Assembly (NCBI RefSeq): GCF_051020985.1
Contig: NC_135002.1
Span: forward strand, 10,540,001 to 10,604,000
Reading direction: 5' to 3'
DNA: 64,000 bases
Source of the DNA: Nomia melanderi
Lineage: Eukaryota; Arthropoda; Insecta; Hymenoptera; Halictidae
Shown: positions 13,385 to 25,820 of the stretch, piece after piece
How the letters are laid out: each line of letters begins with the position of its first letter
How positions within the stretch are numbered: position 1 is the first letter of the stretch
Notes under the pieces: model-generated
Database searches by the model: none
What the model saw: only the letters and a program-made list of their open reading frames with translations
What the model was told of the DNA's origin: nothing
Made by a program: the position numbers and the translations under genes

Positions 13385-15447
13385 TAATTTCTGAGAAATT
13401 GTTGCGCCACTTTATGCGCATGATTCTCTGGATTGGATGCTTTAAATTATCGAGTCTCGAGGTTTTCTACATGCTCTACGGATTTAATGTTTCAAAGAAA
13501 ACAATATTTCTCCAGTATCGTTGAAAATGTCATATGTCAACCTAAAACGTATCAACAGTCCTCGCGTTTTTCTTCTTTTTCTTTTTTTTTACGAACTTCT
13601 GGTCTCAACTTCTAGAGTTCATGTCGTTAGAAAAATATATTATCGTAATTCAATCAAATTATTTCACGGAATTGTCTGTGTTAAAATAATCGATTCGCAC
13701 AAACAACAATTCAATGTTGCCCGCGACCTCGAAACACCACGAAAAGAACAACACGCTAACCGTAATGGTTCCCGAGAGAACAGCTGGTAACGCTGCACGC
13801 GGATGGTCCAGTATAATTAACATCGCACAGAGTGTTCCCAGACTAGACGGTAACCGGTTTGTTTTTCGTACAGGCTCCAAAATCTTACTGTTACGAAAAA
13901 AAAGTTACCTGTTCCACTTCCGATGAATTGGATGCTTAGCCCGATACATTGAACACAAACAATTGGAATCTATATTAAATTATACCCAACGCTACGATAA
14001 AAATGCTATCAATCGTATCCTGTGCTGCAAAATATTATTAACCAAAAAAAAAAAAATAAGAACACGTAGAGTAATAATACGTGTTTAATAATATATTCTT
14101 CAACTGAAGTTGTTTTGGACAACACGAGGGCGCGATTAACTCGAGATTAACGCGATTAACTGACGAACGAAATGGCGCTAAAGAATTGAGAAAGTGATTA
14201 GGTCGAATTGGTAAGAATGGATAATCGATGGAAAATTGACAAGAATGACAGTATTACGGGGACAATAAATAACCACACAGGGCATCTCGGATGACGAAGA
14301 CGACCCTGAGCTAACGACGCCACATGGGCTATCCTTATCCCCTCTTTTCCCAGGGTTTACGCATTCGACGCTCTTCATACGAGGAGTGTTTCCAAGAACA
14401 CCTCTTCGGAGGCGAAAAAGGCCAGTGATTAATCCGGTTGAAATGCTCACTGCTCAGTTACACGAAATTCTTACGAACAACGAAACAAACCAAACTGTAT
14501 TTTCCTTATTAACACGTTTTCCTTGTAAATATCAACTCAGACGCATACCGAAGACCTCAGATTAAATTAAATAAATTAGGAACACACTAAAATTCTGTTT
14601 TTATGTGATTTCCAAAGGTTTTGTAATTTTCCGTATAGAAATATTAACTTTCTTGCGAAGGATTAAGGTTACAAGACTATCTATATGAAATGATAAAAAC
14701 GATAAGAAAAGAGAATAGAAGCACCACCATTTGTCTGTAGAATTTTTTTAAATGACACGACTTTATTACGCGTATCTACACGAAACGTATCTATTTTGTA
14801 AAAAGATAGTTGGAGCTTAGTTAACTGAAGGAAAAATCTATTTAAAGCGAGTTTACTCGTACAACGGGCACTCAGTTTCTTTCTACCTTGAGAAACTTTT
14901 AACAATGTGATGATTCTCGTGAGCCCAATTAGCAGAGAAATCCTTTTTGCTGGAATAGGCTCGATGAACGATCGACACGCGATTTCAACGATTTACACAA
15001 AAACAGAAGAAGAAAGAACAACTAAACTTTGACATCAGAAAGAGAGCAGTATATCCACCAGCGGTTCCTCCAATTGTATTATTTATCGTGTTTGAAAACA
15101 GTCTCCGATAATAAAATTCAAATGGTTACGATAAAAAGGAAACGTTTTCAGGGTTCAACATATAACTGTTTCAGTTTATGGAAAAGAGGAAAACAAAAGG
15201 TAAAAAGAAGAAATAGACTCAACGCGCGTAAGAGGTAGGAATGTTCCACCGCATCGCAAAATAATCCACAGAGGCAGCTCCCTCCGATGAAAAGACAACC
15301 AAAAAAGGTTTCGAGGAACATATGTTCGACGGCCGACCTTGCGTGGTGAAGTACGCGTTGCGTCAAGCGATCGAGGCTCGCCCGTTCGAAGCGTGTTTAA
15401 AGAGAAAGACCGTTGTAATGAAGAACTGCAACGAGAGAACGAGACCC

Positions 15448-15450
<3 letters not shown>

Positions 15451-15482
<32 letters not shown>
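15451..15482 (+). repeat. (GA)n microsatellite
   Basis: About 14 GA units. Lies at the start of the CpG-rich block; GAGA runs are common in insect promoters and 5' UTRs. A second short GA run is at 16010-16029. Confidence 0.9.
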
Positions 15483-15484
<2 letters not shown>

Positions 15485-16917
15485 CAAAGAGGGAGGTAGA
15501 ATCGACTATCGACGTTTCTTTCGAATTGTATCGTACCATTCGTCCGCGTGCCCATCGAGAATTGCTTAAAAAAGAGAGGAAGAAAAATGGAGGATGGCAT
15601 AATCCTCAGGAAAAAATGTTCAATACCTGCTGACTCCGGAGCCGTTCCGTCCGTCGGAGGCAATCCTATTCTACTTTTTCGCCAGCGAGATTCCCGGCAG
15701 CGGCAGGATTCCCAGCTGCACGGACGACGCGGTCGCATCTAACGTTCGACACGCAGTTCTCTCAGCTCGCGGTTCCCTCAGCGAACAAAGGGCGACGTTC
15801 CCCTTTGTCCAGGGATCATGGGAGACGCGTCGCGTCGGTGCCCCGGAGGAACCCGCGGCTCCGTCGGCTATATTCGGCGCTGGGCCGCGAGTATTCGAGG
15901 ACCGATACCCCGGAGAGCAGATCGAACCGGCTGCCGTCTACTCCGCTGCGAACAGACCCTTTGGCTCCGCGATCATCTCCGGGAAACGATTTTGTGTATC
16001 GTAGCGGACAGAAGAGAGAGAGAGAGAGGTAAAAGGGAAGCTTTTTCAAAAATCCTCTCTGTTCGTGGTTAAATATCGAACTGTTGAATCTTCCGTGCGA
16101 TCGAGTCCCAGAGCAGAGAGCCCGGCTCCGTTAGTCCTCCATGGAAACTCGCCTTCGAGCATCCGGCGGCTGAATAACCGGACCAGTTTCTCCGGAGTCA
16201 GTCGTCTTCGGCTCTCCTCGAGCCGTTCATCGGACACGGAAAATCGTTTCGCAGAAACACGTGCGCGTGCAACGGCTAGAGGCCGTTGTTCAACGGGACC
16301 GAGCCACGGATCAGGTCCGTGCGGGCCAGATGTCTCTCCGCGTCAGTCTGGCCAACTCCATCGAAGGAGAGAGGTCGGCCCGATGGTAACACCTTGTCAA
16401 TCTTTCTGTTTCGAACGTGTTCTCGGCGGTCAGGTGGATCGAGACTGTTCCTGTCGGCGATATCACGAGTCTTGGTCGAGGGGTTGCATCCTCGGAGTGA
16501 GTCGAGCGTGCCGAATTTCGGTGTCGAGCGAGCTTGCCAACCGCGCGAGAAGAAAACAGAGGGGGGAAAACGAGGTTCGGCCGAGGTTGGTGCTCTTTAG
16601 CGTCCCGTCTATTCCATGGAGGCGTGACGGAGCCGCGCGACACTGTTCTTTGTCCAGGAACGCGACCGTATTGCTTCCAGGCACGGGGCTTCCCACGGGA
16701 CCGGCTGTCCGGCTGGCAGCTCGTTCCTCTTTTCCTCACGATACCGCGCGTGCGTCGTGGAGCGTAATCGCGAGGCGTGCGTGCGTGAACGTGGAAGACG
16801 GCGACGCGAGCTCTCCATTGATAAAAAAAGCGGCGGCGATAAGACGGCAAGAGTCGCGTGGTACCGCTATCAGAAACGCCGACGACGACTGGAGAGGAGC
16901 GTTCCCTACCTCGACCG

Positions 16918-16969
16918 ATGTCGGCCGAACCGTCGCCGCCGCCGCCTCCGCCACCTCGGACGGACGATG
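16918..16969 (+). CDS. putative first coding exon of an unidentified plus-strand gene
   Basis: ATG in a CpG-rich block opens MSAEPSPPPPPPPRTDD with donor GATG|GTGAGG (phase 1). Reading through the donor, the frame stays open to TAA at 17020-17022. The proline run followed by an acidic stretch resembles the disordered N-terminus of many cytosolic proteins. The preceding 1.6 kb would be 5' UTR. No downstream exon was identified. The proline run is a (CCG)n stretch that on the other strand reads as glycine, so chance composition is the alternative. Confidence 0.3.
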
Positions 16970-17686
16970 GTGAGGGTACGGCCAGAGTCACGGAGGGAGA
17001 GGGGAACCTGGTGGGGGGATAAACAGCGGCAACCACGCCCCACTCTGAGACCAGCTTGATCCACCTCGGGACTCCTACTCCCACGCGGATCGGGACAGGC
17101 TGTCTTCTTTCGATGTTGATGAGCTCTCGTAGGGATGGGTTCGAAACTAAATTTCAAGTTTTCCGGATTTGGAAGTGAAGATTTGTACTGTTGTTTGGAG
17201 ATCAAGTGGAGAACATTTGACGGTTAGATTGAGCATTGCGGGTCTGATTAGTTGGATTTCCTTTTTCACCTTATTTTCGATATACATTTGGTATTCGTCG
17301 GTAGTTATACGGGAACAATCGAAATTATGGACTACACACTCAATGACAGATCCTTCTTGGTTCGACCGTTATAATGTAATATAAGTAAATTGAATATTTA
17401 TCTTATCATCTTTCTTCAGCTTATTTTTTATATTAATTTGCTTTTCGTCAATGCGATTACATGTAATCAATAGAAATTATAGGCAAGACACTCAATAAGT
17501 TGGCAAGGTCACAGGGGCAAGGAGACTCTTCCACACACAATGCTCGCGTCAATAGTTATAGAACAACAGTGACGCTCCGACTTTGATACGTTGTTGTCAT
17601 TGTCCAAGCCGTAATGAACATTGCCGTCGAATTTCTTTTCGACGGTTTCTGATGTTTGCGGGATCTTGACAACACACAGGCTCGAC

Positions 17687-17730
17687 TAACACTAGAACTG
17701 CCAGACGTGTCAAAGTGAGTGGTTCCTTAA
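17687..17730 (+). repeat. TTAA MITE left end, family 2
   Basis: Reads TAACACTAGAACTGCCAGAC followed by GTGTCAAAGTGAG. Matches the 48777 copy (TAACACTAGAACTACCAGAT, GGGTCAATTG). Right end not found. Confidence 0.4.
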
Positions 17731-20251
17731 TTTTGATTTTGCTTCATGATGCATGTTGCGTTCAATTGACAAATGGTAAAGGCTCGAACCCGTCGCTTGT
17801 AACGACGCGTCACAACATGTTTCAACGCGTAGAGGGGTCTTAAAGTTTTGGAACTCTCGAGACATTGGGAATTCAGGAAACTTGAAACTTGAAGTAAGAG
17901 GAATATCCTGTTTGAACGCATCGGATTGAAATTCGAAAGCGACCTGTTTGTTGAAAACATTTTGTTGAAAATATTTTGCTGCTTATTCCATGTTATGTCG
18001 GAGTTAAAGGCACGCGAATACAATATTATAGTTACTATGTACGATTCGTTGTACAACGTTCAATGATAACGATTGTAGCGCGTGAAACAGAAATAAAAAA
18101 TACAATTAATCACTTTAACAGCTTTAAAACGCGTCTCGCGCTTGCTTACGGCAGTCGGAATTTAAATTTATGCAGAGAAAACAGTCGAGATGGAGCTATT
18201 GGTGCTAACTGTTCGTTTCTAACTATAGACTTTTAATTTCGTATTTTAAGTTCAAGATGTCAGATAATTTGATCTTCTGAGTTTCCACATAGTAAAACTC
18301 GCGTAGATCGCTATCGGTGCAGTGTATTAATTTCAACTTAAATTTAATTTAAGAAAGTACTATAAGATTTACCGTAAAATCTCAAATATCATAACCCTGT
18401 ATTTCGTCTACAATTTCCAAATGTAAAACTATCACTGCAACTATAACATTGCAAAATCATAATGCCATCAGTGAAATTTTTCCGTTGAAAACGCATTGAA
18501 AAATGTTGTTTTCGTCGGACAGTCGATCTGTTTTTGAAAGATGAGAAAAGTGACTACGAAGATTTTATTTTCGGATCCAGTCGTATGGAAATCGACTCGT
18601 TGATCGCAGAAGTATAACAGAATTCCGAGGGAAACATCGCGTGGTGCGAAGGTAAATATTGATTTTTCATCTTACGATTTTCTTGAAAAGTGACGGCAAC
18701 ACCTGAAAACGGCTACTTCAGTCTCGGAAGTTCGCCAGAATAATTTATGCCGCGGCTGTTGTCGCATCAGCCGTTTGACGCCTGATTAATATTAATGCCA
18801 CTAATTCTTATTTAATATTCCGAGCGCAAGAATAACTGAACAACCAGTAACTCGGCTCCGTCCTCTTACTCGAACGCTCAACGCTTCGAAATGCAATATC
18901 GATAATTCACCGCACATAAAACATTAACCTATTTCATTTCAATAAATCTAATATATAAAAAAGTATGTTAAATGAAATTAAATATTATGAATTTTTTGTA
19001 ATAAATAATTTAAAACAATATACGCGATAAATGTTCAACAAATACTGATAAACCAACACGAGATGCTGCACAATCGAAATTCTTTTTTCTCCTACTCTCC
19101 ATTTCACCTATTTCATGTTTATATTCGAATTTCATGGATCCTTTTATTTTCCAACTCCAATTTTCAACTTTAAAACTCGTCTTCTTTGAAACTGCATAAA
19201 TGCACACTATGCTATTCGATGCAAAAAACTAAGTTCGAGGACGCAATGTCAAGTTCATATTCTGTGCAAAGTAGCGTGTACCTCGGACGCATTTCATTAC
19301 CAGTGAAACTGCGTTTCTGAATTGGAGCGGACAATATTCACAATGTTCTTTTGCTTACAGTTTATTTAAACATCGCGTATCTAGTCCCCTAACATATTCT
19401 TTCTCATATACTAATTCGCAGTGAATCAAATACTCGTTTTAATGTTAACAAATTTGCTACAAATTACGAAACACCGTATTTAACACTGGATTCACCAACG
19501 TTTATTCTGTATTTCATTGTATTGTGACTAGAAAAATAGGTGTTTCGTTATATAGATCGTGGTACTTAATTAGAGTTCCTAAAAAGCACAATTGGTGCAC
19601 GTACTCGAACATTTAAAATTTCACTAAATAATGATTACATTTCATAACCGTCAAACTGATTACACCTCCCTTAAGTTCGATTTCTTCGAATTCCCTCGTG
19701 AAATTCGAAATCCATACAAACCTCCGCAACGATCACCCAATAAATGAAACTGCAATCTACTAGAAATTTCAATACAATCTCTACATATTCCAAAGAAAAA
19801 AGTACACCTTTCTAATCCCCTAAATCACTCTGAAAATCCTTTGCTCGAATCAGGCGGAAGCAACGTCGAATTCCGAGCGGTGCTTCGTTCGTAGATGGTA
19901 GAAAATTAAGTTAAGAAGATTTAGGGGTCGTATTTTCGTCGTCCCGAGCGTGCATTCCCGAAGTTCGAACTCGGTTCCCAGCAGCTGTTCGAACATGTGC
20001 AACCGTAAACGTTGTTTTATTCTGCCGGCTCTAAAATTATCTTCACGGAAAATGGCGAGGGGAGGGGGAGGACGATAGGGGAACGTGCCACCTCCACTAT
20101 AGATTCTTCCCCACCTTCCTGTTCCCTTTTCACGCGAAACATCGCTCCTTCTCGGGAGGAGGAGCAGGGAGGCAACCCGTTTCGTTCTCCCACGTTTCTC
20201 GTCCGCAAAACCGCGCGGCTCTACCCCCGAAAGTGCGCCTTCTTCTGAATT

Positions 20252-20527
20252 ATGCATTCATTCGGTATGTATGCAGATGTAATGTGTGTCAGAGCCGGTC
20301 GCGGCGAGCTTGTACCTGTACGGCTGTTTCTCGGGATGCAACTTGGAAAGTTCTCTGTTTTTAACGTTAAACGCACCGATACTTTGTACGCAACTACTCT
20401 TACCGTAACCAGTCAAACAACTGGTTATAAAATAAAGGTAAACAAGCTGGACGATGCATTTGCCTTGTTGGAAACAGAAACAGAAGGGGAGACGAAAATT
20501 GAAGAACCGATTAATCGGACAATATAG
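20252..20527 (+). CDS. hypothetical small protein (91 aa), unrecognised
   Basis: Complete frame from ATG to TAG at 20525-20527. The product begins MHSFGMYADVMCVRAGRG and ends ETEGETKIEEPINRTI. The second half is polar and Thr/Glu-rich without low complexity, so it looks more like protein than its neighbours. No signal peptide, membrane segment or known motif. It sits at the right edge of a CpG-rich block (19850-20330). A possible donor (AAAG|GTAAAC) lies inside, so this could instead be one exon. Could be a chance frame. Confidence 0.28.
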   Translation: MHSFGMYADVMCVRAGRGELVPVRLFLGMQLGKFSVFNVKRTDTLYATTLTVTSQTTGYKIKVNKLDDAFALLETETEGETKIEEPINRTI

Positions 20528-23500
20528 GAATTGATGTAAAGTTAAAAGGAGAAAAACGCAGAATTTTAAATGAAATTTTAAAATCTATCATCTAATCGGT
20601 CGCGGTATGTTTAGTATTAACGCAAGAACTACCGAGCACTTGTTAGGGTTGACGTGTAATTCTTATGAAGATTGAAGTATTACTTGTCCCGATTTCTTCA
20701 GATATTTGTTGTAGCGCGAAACTATTTATTTTTAGGGCTGTTTCTAATACTGGACACGTTTAAAGTATCAATAATTGTTAATCTTCCAACCGGGGGTAAC
20801 GTGAAATTGGCGTTCTAAATATTTTGTAAAATATTCCCAACTTAACCGAGTTTTAACATCTCTTGAGTATTTTATCAGGCTGTTGTTGGTTACCATCACT
20901 CCCGTTATTTATTAGTCTCGTTAGTTAGTCAGTTTTTATCTAATTATTAGGATGCATCATAATAAATAAAATTAACCCGCGGTTAGTGAGTTAAGCAAGG
21001 AAAGTAAAACTCATGTTGACGAATATGGTAGTTTTAGTGTCAATTGTGTTGCACGTTTTTAGCAAGAATTTGTTTCACGTATTTCGAAGCCTTTCATGCA
21101 TTCTATTCCGCCGGAAATTTCGCTTATAAATTGTGTATTGATTTTGTTTTGTGCCATATTAAGTTTTTAAATTTGGAACGTTGCGGAATAACCAATACAG
21201 CCGCCGTTGGTAACCGCATCCGCTTCTATCTAGGTTAATTATTTCCATATTTTATTAGGCAGCGGTTATGTTATTCAGAACGGTAGAGTTTTCCAAACAA
21301 AAAGTAGAGTATTTACAGTATGAACGCTTTAAAAACCGACGCTCTAGTTTCTTCAGTTTTAAAGTAACGTTGTGGATGAAGGTCGGAGAGTCCATTACCC
21401 GATAGGTTTTAAATAAATTTTAAAATATTTCCATTGTCATCGAAACTCAACGTTTCTTTAAGACAATTGTTTAATATTTTCAATTTTTTTTAATAAAACT
21501 ATAACATTACAAAATTATGAATATTCTCGTAGCACTCCTTTCGCACAGGAAAGAAGTAATTGCATATTTCTCAACACACGAAAATCTCGACAGAAAGCCC
21601 GAATAAAGCGTCCAAGTTATCGGTCGAATGGTACTAAATATACTCGATGTTCTCCAACACGTTTAAGTAGCAGGATGTTCGGTAGGAGAGGCGGAAATCA
21701 CGAGCGACGCGAATAGTCTGGCTTTTTCTTCGCGTCCGGTGAAAGCCGCGAAGAAAAACTTTTCGATATTCCCGCGGCGAAAATTCCTCTTTCGTTCCCG
21801 GCGAATTATTAGCGGGGTGAATAGAGGACGCCACAAAGAATGGAGACACATTCGCCACCCCCGGACTTCTTTGTTCGCCGCGTGAAAGGCCGCGGAACGT
21901 TCCTAGGAGGGGGTAGTAATTTTTCCTGAGACCGCGAAACGTTCTATTTTGGCTTCATTCAACGATACATATTCGCGATAAATGGAACAAATCGAACGGG
22001 GTTGGATCGTTTAAAAATATCAAGACATCGATTTCCTTTTACATATTTCGATACATTAACATTTGAGAAGTATACAGCAATATAGAATTGTCGAATATAA
22101 AAATTTGTAATACAGAAACTCGAAAAATCGAGGAAATTATAATATTCATTTGCTGTTGTAACTTTGAATAACACTTGTAGTAACAGCAACTGTATCTATT
22201 TTATTAAGACGAGACTATAATTTAAAGAAATTGCTTACCAAGGTTTTGGCCAAATGAAAAACCACCGAGTACCGAAGTTTTGAAGAATAAATGTAAATAA
22301 ATACATGCCTAGGTGAGATGGTAACAGTAATAAACAGTGAATAACAGAAACAATAACAGAAAGTGATAAACAAACAAAGTTTTCAAAATCTATTTCGAAG
22401 TTGCTGAGGCAATTTGATCGATATTTCCTCGAGCAAGCACGTTAAGAATGATTTCCAAACCGCGAACGAAGCATTCGCGGCGTAACAAAGGGGGAAAGAA
22501 GCTCGTGGAAGAGGCTTAGGCGAGCCAAGTCAGCCCAGCTGAACAAGACGATTAATAATCCACGTTCTGTAGATACTTTGCCGGAAGAAAGGCGTTAAGT
22601 GGCATTTAATTAATTCAGAATTCGCTCGACTGCAAAGATTCGCTGGGAGGATCGGCAACGATGACCCCTGGCTGTCGATCATTCTCTATCGGGTTACGCA
22701 AGAGTGTGCGCGCCTTATCAAAGCACAGCCGAGAAAACTGTGAAAGAAAGGAAAAATACATCCCGATAATGTTTCGTGCTCGTTTCGCCTCCATTGACAC
22801 TTATTTTCATCACTGGGTCCCGCAACAACATTTATCGTCGTTCTCAATTAGAATGAATAGATACAAGAATCGCCTCCAGAAATCTATTAATATATTTTAT
22901 GATTAGACCACCGACCTTCACGCGAATTTTCTATTTTCGTGTGTTATTTTGTGTACTTGGAATACGGGGAAATTTGCTTTGCTGATGAGCAAATGAAAAT
23001 ATCGTTCAGATGCCACAGATGCGCAAAGATGAGTCGCTCCAATTTCATACTCCTACTTTCATCAACGATTTTAATGAGACAGAAAAAATTTGTTAGGCGG
23101 TGCGAGCTAAGTAAGAGAAAGTTGTAATGAAATGAATGAAACGTATGTGAAAAATAAGCTCACGAGATCGTTTGCAGCGAAAGTGAACTAAAATTACCAA
23201 GAATAATGAAATCTTATGAATTTAACGTGTGCAATGATCAAGTAGCAGTTTTTGGTTATTAGATCTAGTAAACAAGACAAGAAAATTTATACTAAAATCA
23301 TTGAAATTATGAAGATGCTTCTCTGAAAAATTATAAATTATATTTGCTTCAAATTTCAAGAAACATATTTCTCCAATTTTTATAAAAATTACAAATAAGT
23401 CACTCCAATCGTTAGATGATTTTACCGTTAAGCTACGTATTCATTTAAAAATCAAACTAGTCCGAATTACTTTCAACAGCATTTTCTGCAAGCTGCTACT

Positions 23501-24049
23501 ACATTGAGACTGAATATTTCTTGTATTCTCGTATCGTATTCTCCATACGTAACAAATAATCTAGAGAGCAACTTACGATAATTTCACTCTCAAGTGGATA
23601 CCATCAACGCGTTGACTATCACGGTCACATATGAAAACCAATTACATAATTAAACGAACTACTTTCATTCGCTCATTAAGAAAAATTCAATAAAAAACAC
23701 TAGTAACGTACTATAAACTTTACACAATTATTACATTTATCTACATAAACCAATTTAACTTTTATTGGTGAAACAAACTTCACCTGTTAAACGAATTATT
23801 CTCATAAAATACGTAAATAAAAGTAAACAGATGCACACGGACACCATACACAACAGAATAACACACCAACTGCGGTATCGATTCGTTAACAATTTATCCT
23901 GATATCATTTCTCTCTTTCATAACAGAATAATTAACTTTTTACTACATATTATTCCATAAAATATTACAGATGATGTACGAATACGAAATGCCCAGAATT
24001 CTCGTCACAGTGAATGCGAAAACCGACGATGGAATAAAATATAAAAATT

Positions 24050-24480
24050 ACCTGGGGAAGACGGCGAGACCGTTGCTGAGGCGTGGAGTTGTCTCCCGAA
24101 TAAGTTCGATAGACCGCCGGCCCCCGCGCGCGGTTCGATAATAGTTCAAGTGTACGTGTTCCCCGTGCGTGGACAAATTTTCTATCTCGGCCGAACGAAT
24201 TTTGCTCGGTGCAGACACGTGGCGTGCGTCGGGACAGATGGCGTCGCGTCGTTCCCGGTCTATGGTGCCTTCGCGAATACTTCGCCGCCCCAAGATTCTT
24301 TCCCTCCGTCTTTTTCTTTGCATCCTTCCCTTTCCTTTCCCTCGGGAACCCCTACCACGTCGGCCATCCCCCGTTCACGGCACGACATTCCCCCCCACCC
24401 GAACCGTTTCCCCTTACGAAAGCGATGGTCAGCCATGGGTTCACGGATAGCCCGTAAGGGGCGTATCGAGGAATTTCAGA
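24050..24480. promoter_or_regulatory. CpG-rich block, possible first exon
   Basis: GC-rich block with open frames on both strands. On the minus strand a donor-like site (TTCCCCAG|GTAATT) at 24051 could end a 5' UTR exon. It is also conceivable that this is the next exon of the SUEL-CUB-Sushi gene, but no acceptor with a pyrimidine tract was found, so I do not call it coding. Confidence 0.3.
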
Positions 24481-24563
24481 ACCCAGTGCCACGCGATTCG
24501 GATAAACGTTATTATCGTCTGATACAAGTCAATTTTTTCTTCTCTATGTTTTTTTTGTTGTTA

Positions 24564-25012
24564 AGAGATATGTCGATTACTTCTCTTCGAAGGAGGTGAT
24601 GTTCTATTGCACGGTAATTTGGAGTGCCTAATGTGCTATGTTTTTTCTAGTTTTTTTTTTTTATACAGAGGTGTGTTCATTGAAGTTTTTTTGAAGCGGG
24701 TGATGTTCTGCTGAAGGATAATTTGAGATACCTAGCGTGCTATGAAGATGTTTCTTTTTATTATTTTTTTTTTAGTTGAGAGGTATTTTGATCGATGTTT
24801 TTTAAGGTGGTTATATTCGATGACGATTTTGTTTGCCTAACATGCTATAAATGTTTTTTCTGTTGTTTCTTTTTATGGACAGGTATATTGATTGACTTTT
24901 TTTAAAGTAGATAATATTCTGCTGAATGACGGTTTGGAGTACGTAGCGCGCTATAAATGATTCTTCTTCTATTCTTTTTTGTATAGACAGTAATTTCGAC
25001 CGATTTGTTCGG
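24564..25012 (+). repeat. minisatellite, four units of about 104 bp
   Basis: Units start near 24595, 24699, 24806 and 24907. Each has a GGTGATGTTCT-like start, a (TG/AT)GCTATG(A/T)A(G/A)TG-like core preceded by CCTA(A/G)(C/T)(G/A)TG, a T-rich run, a TATA(C/G)AGA(C/G)AG-like element and an ATTGA(C/T)(C/T)GA(T/C)TTT-like end. Units are diverged by roughly a quarter to a third. No coding frame persists through them. It lies beside the CpG block at 24050-24480. Confidence 0.72.
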
Positions 25013-25637
25013 AATTAAGATGTAAATGTTTATTATTCAAAATTATTTGAATTCTTATTTATTTTTGTATACAATAAGTGTTCTAAAATTGCATCGAAAT
25101 CGTTTTTTAAGCGAGATATAAATTATCCCCAATCTTTGCGTGATAATTGCTTTATTTACAGGCGATACTTGTGATAATTATGGCTGACGTTTCGATTACT
25201 TATTTCTTTTATTATACACAAGAATTCTACTGCCTTTTAATTCCTTTTCCATCTTCCCAGAGTACATTAAACAATAAAAGTCGAAGAATTTTTAAATTGT
25301 TTCTAAATTTTTATTTTATATACAACTTGAACGAAGATGAATTGAGTCGCTCTGAAGCCAATGCGGTTAAGTCCAGAAAATAAACATTAAGAAAATTAAT
25401 GTTATGGCTTCTGAAATGAATATACAACATATTCAGAAGTTATAAAAAGAAGAGGTTTCTCACCCCTTAAAAAACGAAGAAACAAGTAAATCCTTTAATA
25501 ACTCAAAGGAATATTATTTATTCCATTAGAATTTACAATAATCAGAAAGTATCAAAAAATGGACTTAACCGCAATGGCTTCAGAGAGACTCAATTGATGG
25601 AAACAAAGAAATATTTGTTGTAATAAAATTCGCTTAC

Positions 25638-25820
25638 CTTTACAGCTCGGTATGTCGATGGCGCTCTCATTCCACTTGCCGTTCTTGCACTCGAGTATGC
25701 GTATCTTTTCGTTGCTGTCCGGAAACACGGTACCCAATTTGCAGAGGAACGTCCTCGATGTCAGGGTGCCATTCAATATGTAGCTTCCATTTGGTGTTGA
25801 TATATCCGGACAGCCCAACA
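25638..25820 (-). CDS. SUEL-CUB-Sushi protein, exon 5: Sushi/CCP domain
   Basis: 183-nt exon, acceptor AATATTTCAG|TGTTGG, donor TAAAG|GTAAGC, phase 1 at both ends. It encodes VLGCPDISTPNGSY, then TFLCKLG, ILECKNGKWNES and PSCKG. The four cysteines with CPxI...NGS, LxCxxGxW and the closing PxC are the signature of one Sushi (CCP/SCR) domain. Potential N-glycosylation sites are NGS, NGT and NES. The donor means the protein continues, but no further exon was found between here and the left edge, so any transmembrane segment or stop is not visible. Sushi plus CUB modules are common in synaptic and complement-like proteins; a role here would be inference. Confidence 0.87.

Larger units (their letters stand above)
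10621..15299. other. spacer or intron, no supported gene apart from the small ORF at 13106-13384
   Basis: 10730-11080 is G- and T-rich on the plus strand. At about 14280-14420 the minus strand carries GC-richer, exon-like sequence (frame with RMKSVECVNPGKRGDKDSPC; another frame with KRCSWKHSSYEERRMRKPWE), but the right frame and splice sites are unclear. The rest is AT-rich. Confidence 0.4.
15300..17100. promoter_or_regulatory. large CpG-rich block
   Basis: The longest GC- and CpG-rich stretch in the window. All six frames are open for long distances, up to 302 codons on the plus strand (16065-16973) and 257 on the minus (16311-17084). Those translations are dominated by Arg and Ser with no domain, typical of untranslated CpG-rich DNA. 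Best read as promoter plus 5' UTR, more likely for a plus-strand gene given the candidate exon at 16918. Confidence 0.45.
17101..24049. other. AT-rich spacer or intron
   Basis: No coding exon supported apart from the ORF at 20252-20527. Moderately CpG-rich patches occur at 19850-20330, 21660-21920 and 22440-22800. MITE-like ends occur at 17687, about 20615 (TTAACGCAAGAACTACCGAG) and about 23607 (CAACGCGTTGACTATCACGG). Confidence 0.45.

Noticed and set aside
16065..16973. 302-codon plus-strand open frame
   Set aside because: It lies in the CpG-rich block where all frames are open; the product is Arg/Ser-rich with no domain and overlaps equally long frames on the other strand.
16311..17084. 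257-codon minus-strand open frame
   Set aside because: Same reason: composition artefact. Its glycine run is the complement of the (CCG)n tract.
24051..24323. Sixth coding exon of the SUEL-CUB-Sushi gene
   Set aside because: All three minus frames are open, no pyrimidine-tract acceptor precedes it, and the donor is weak; a 5' UTR or promoter reading is equally good.
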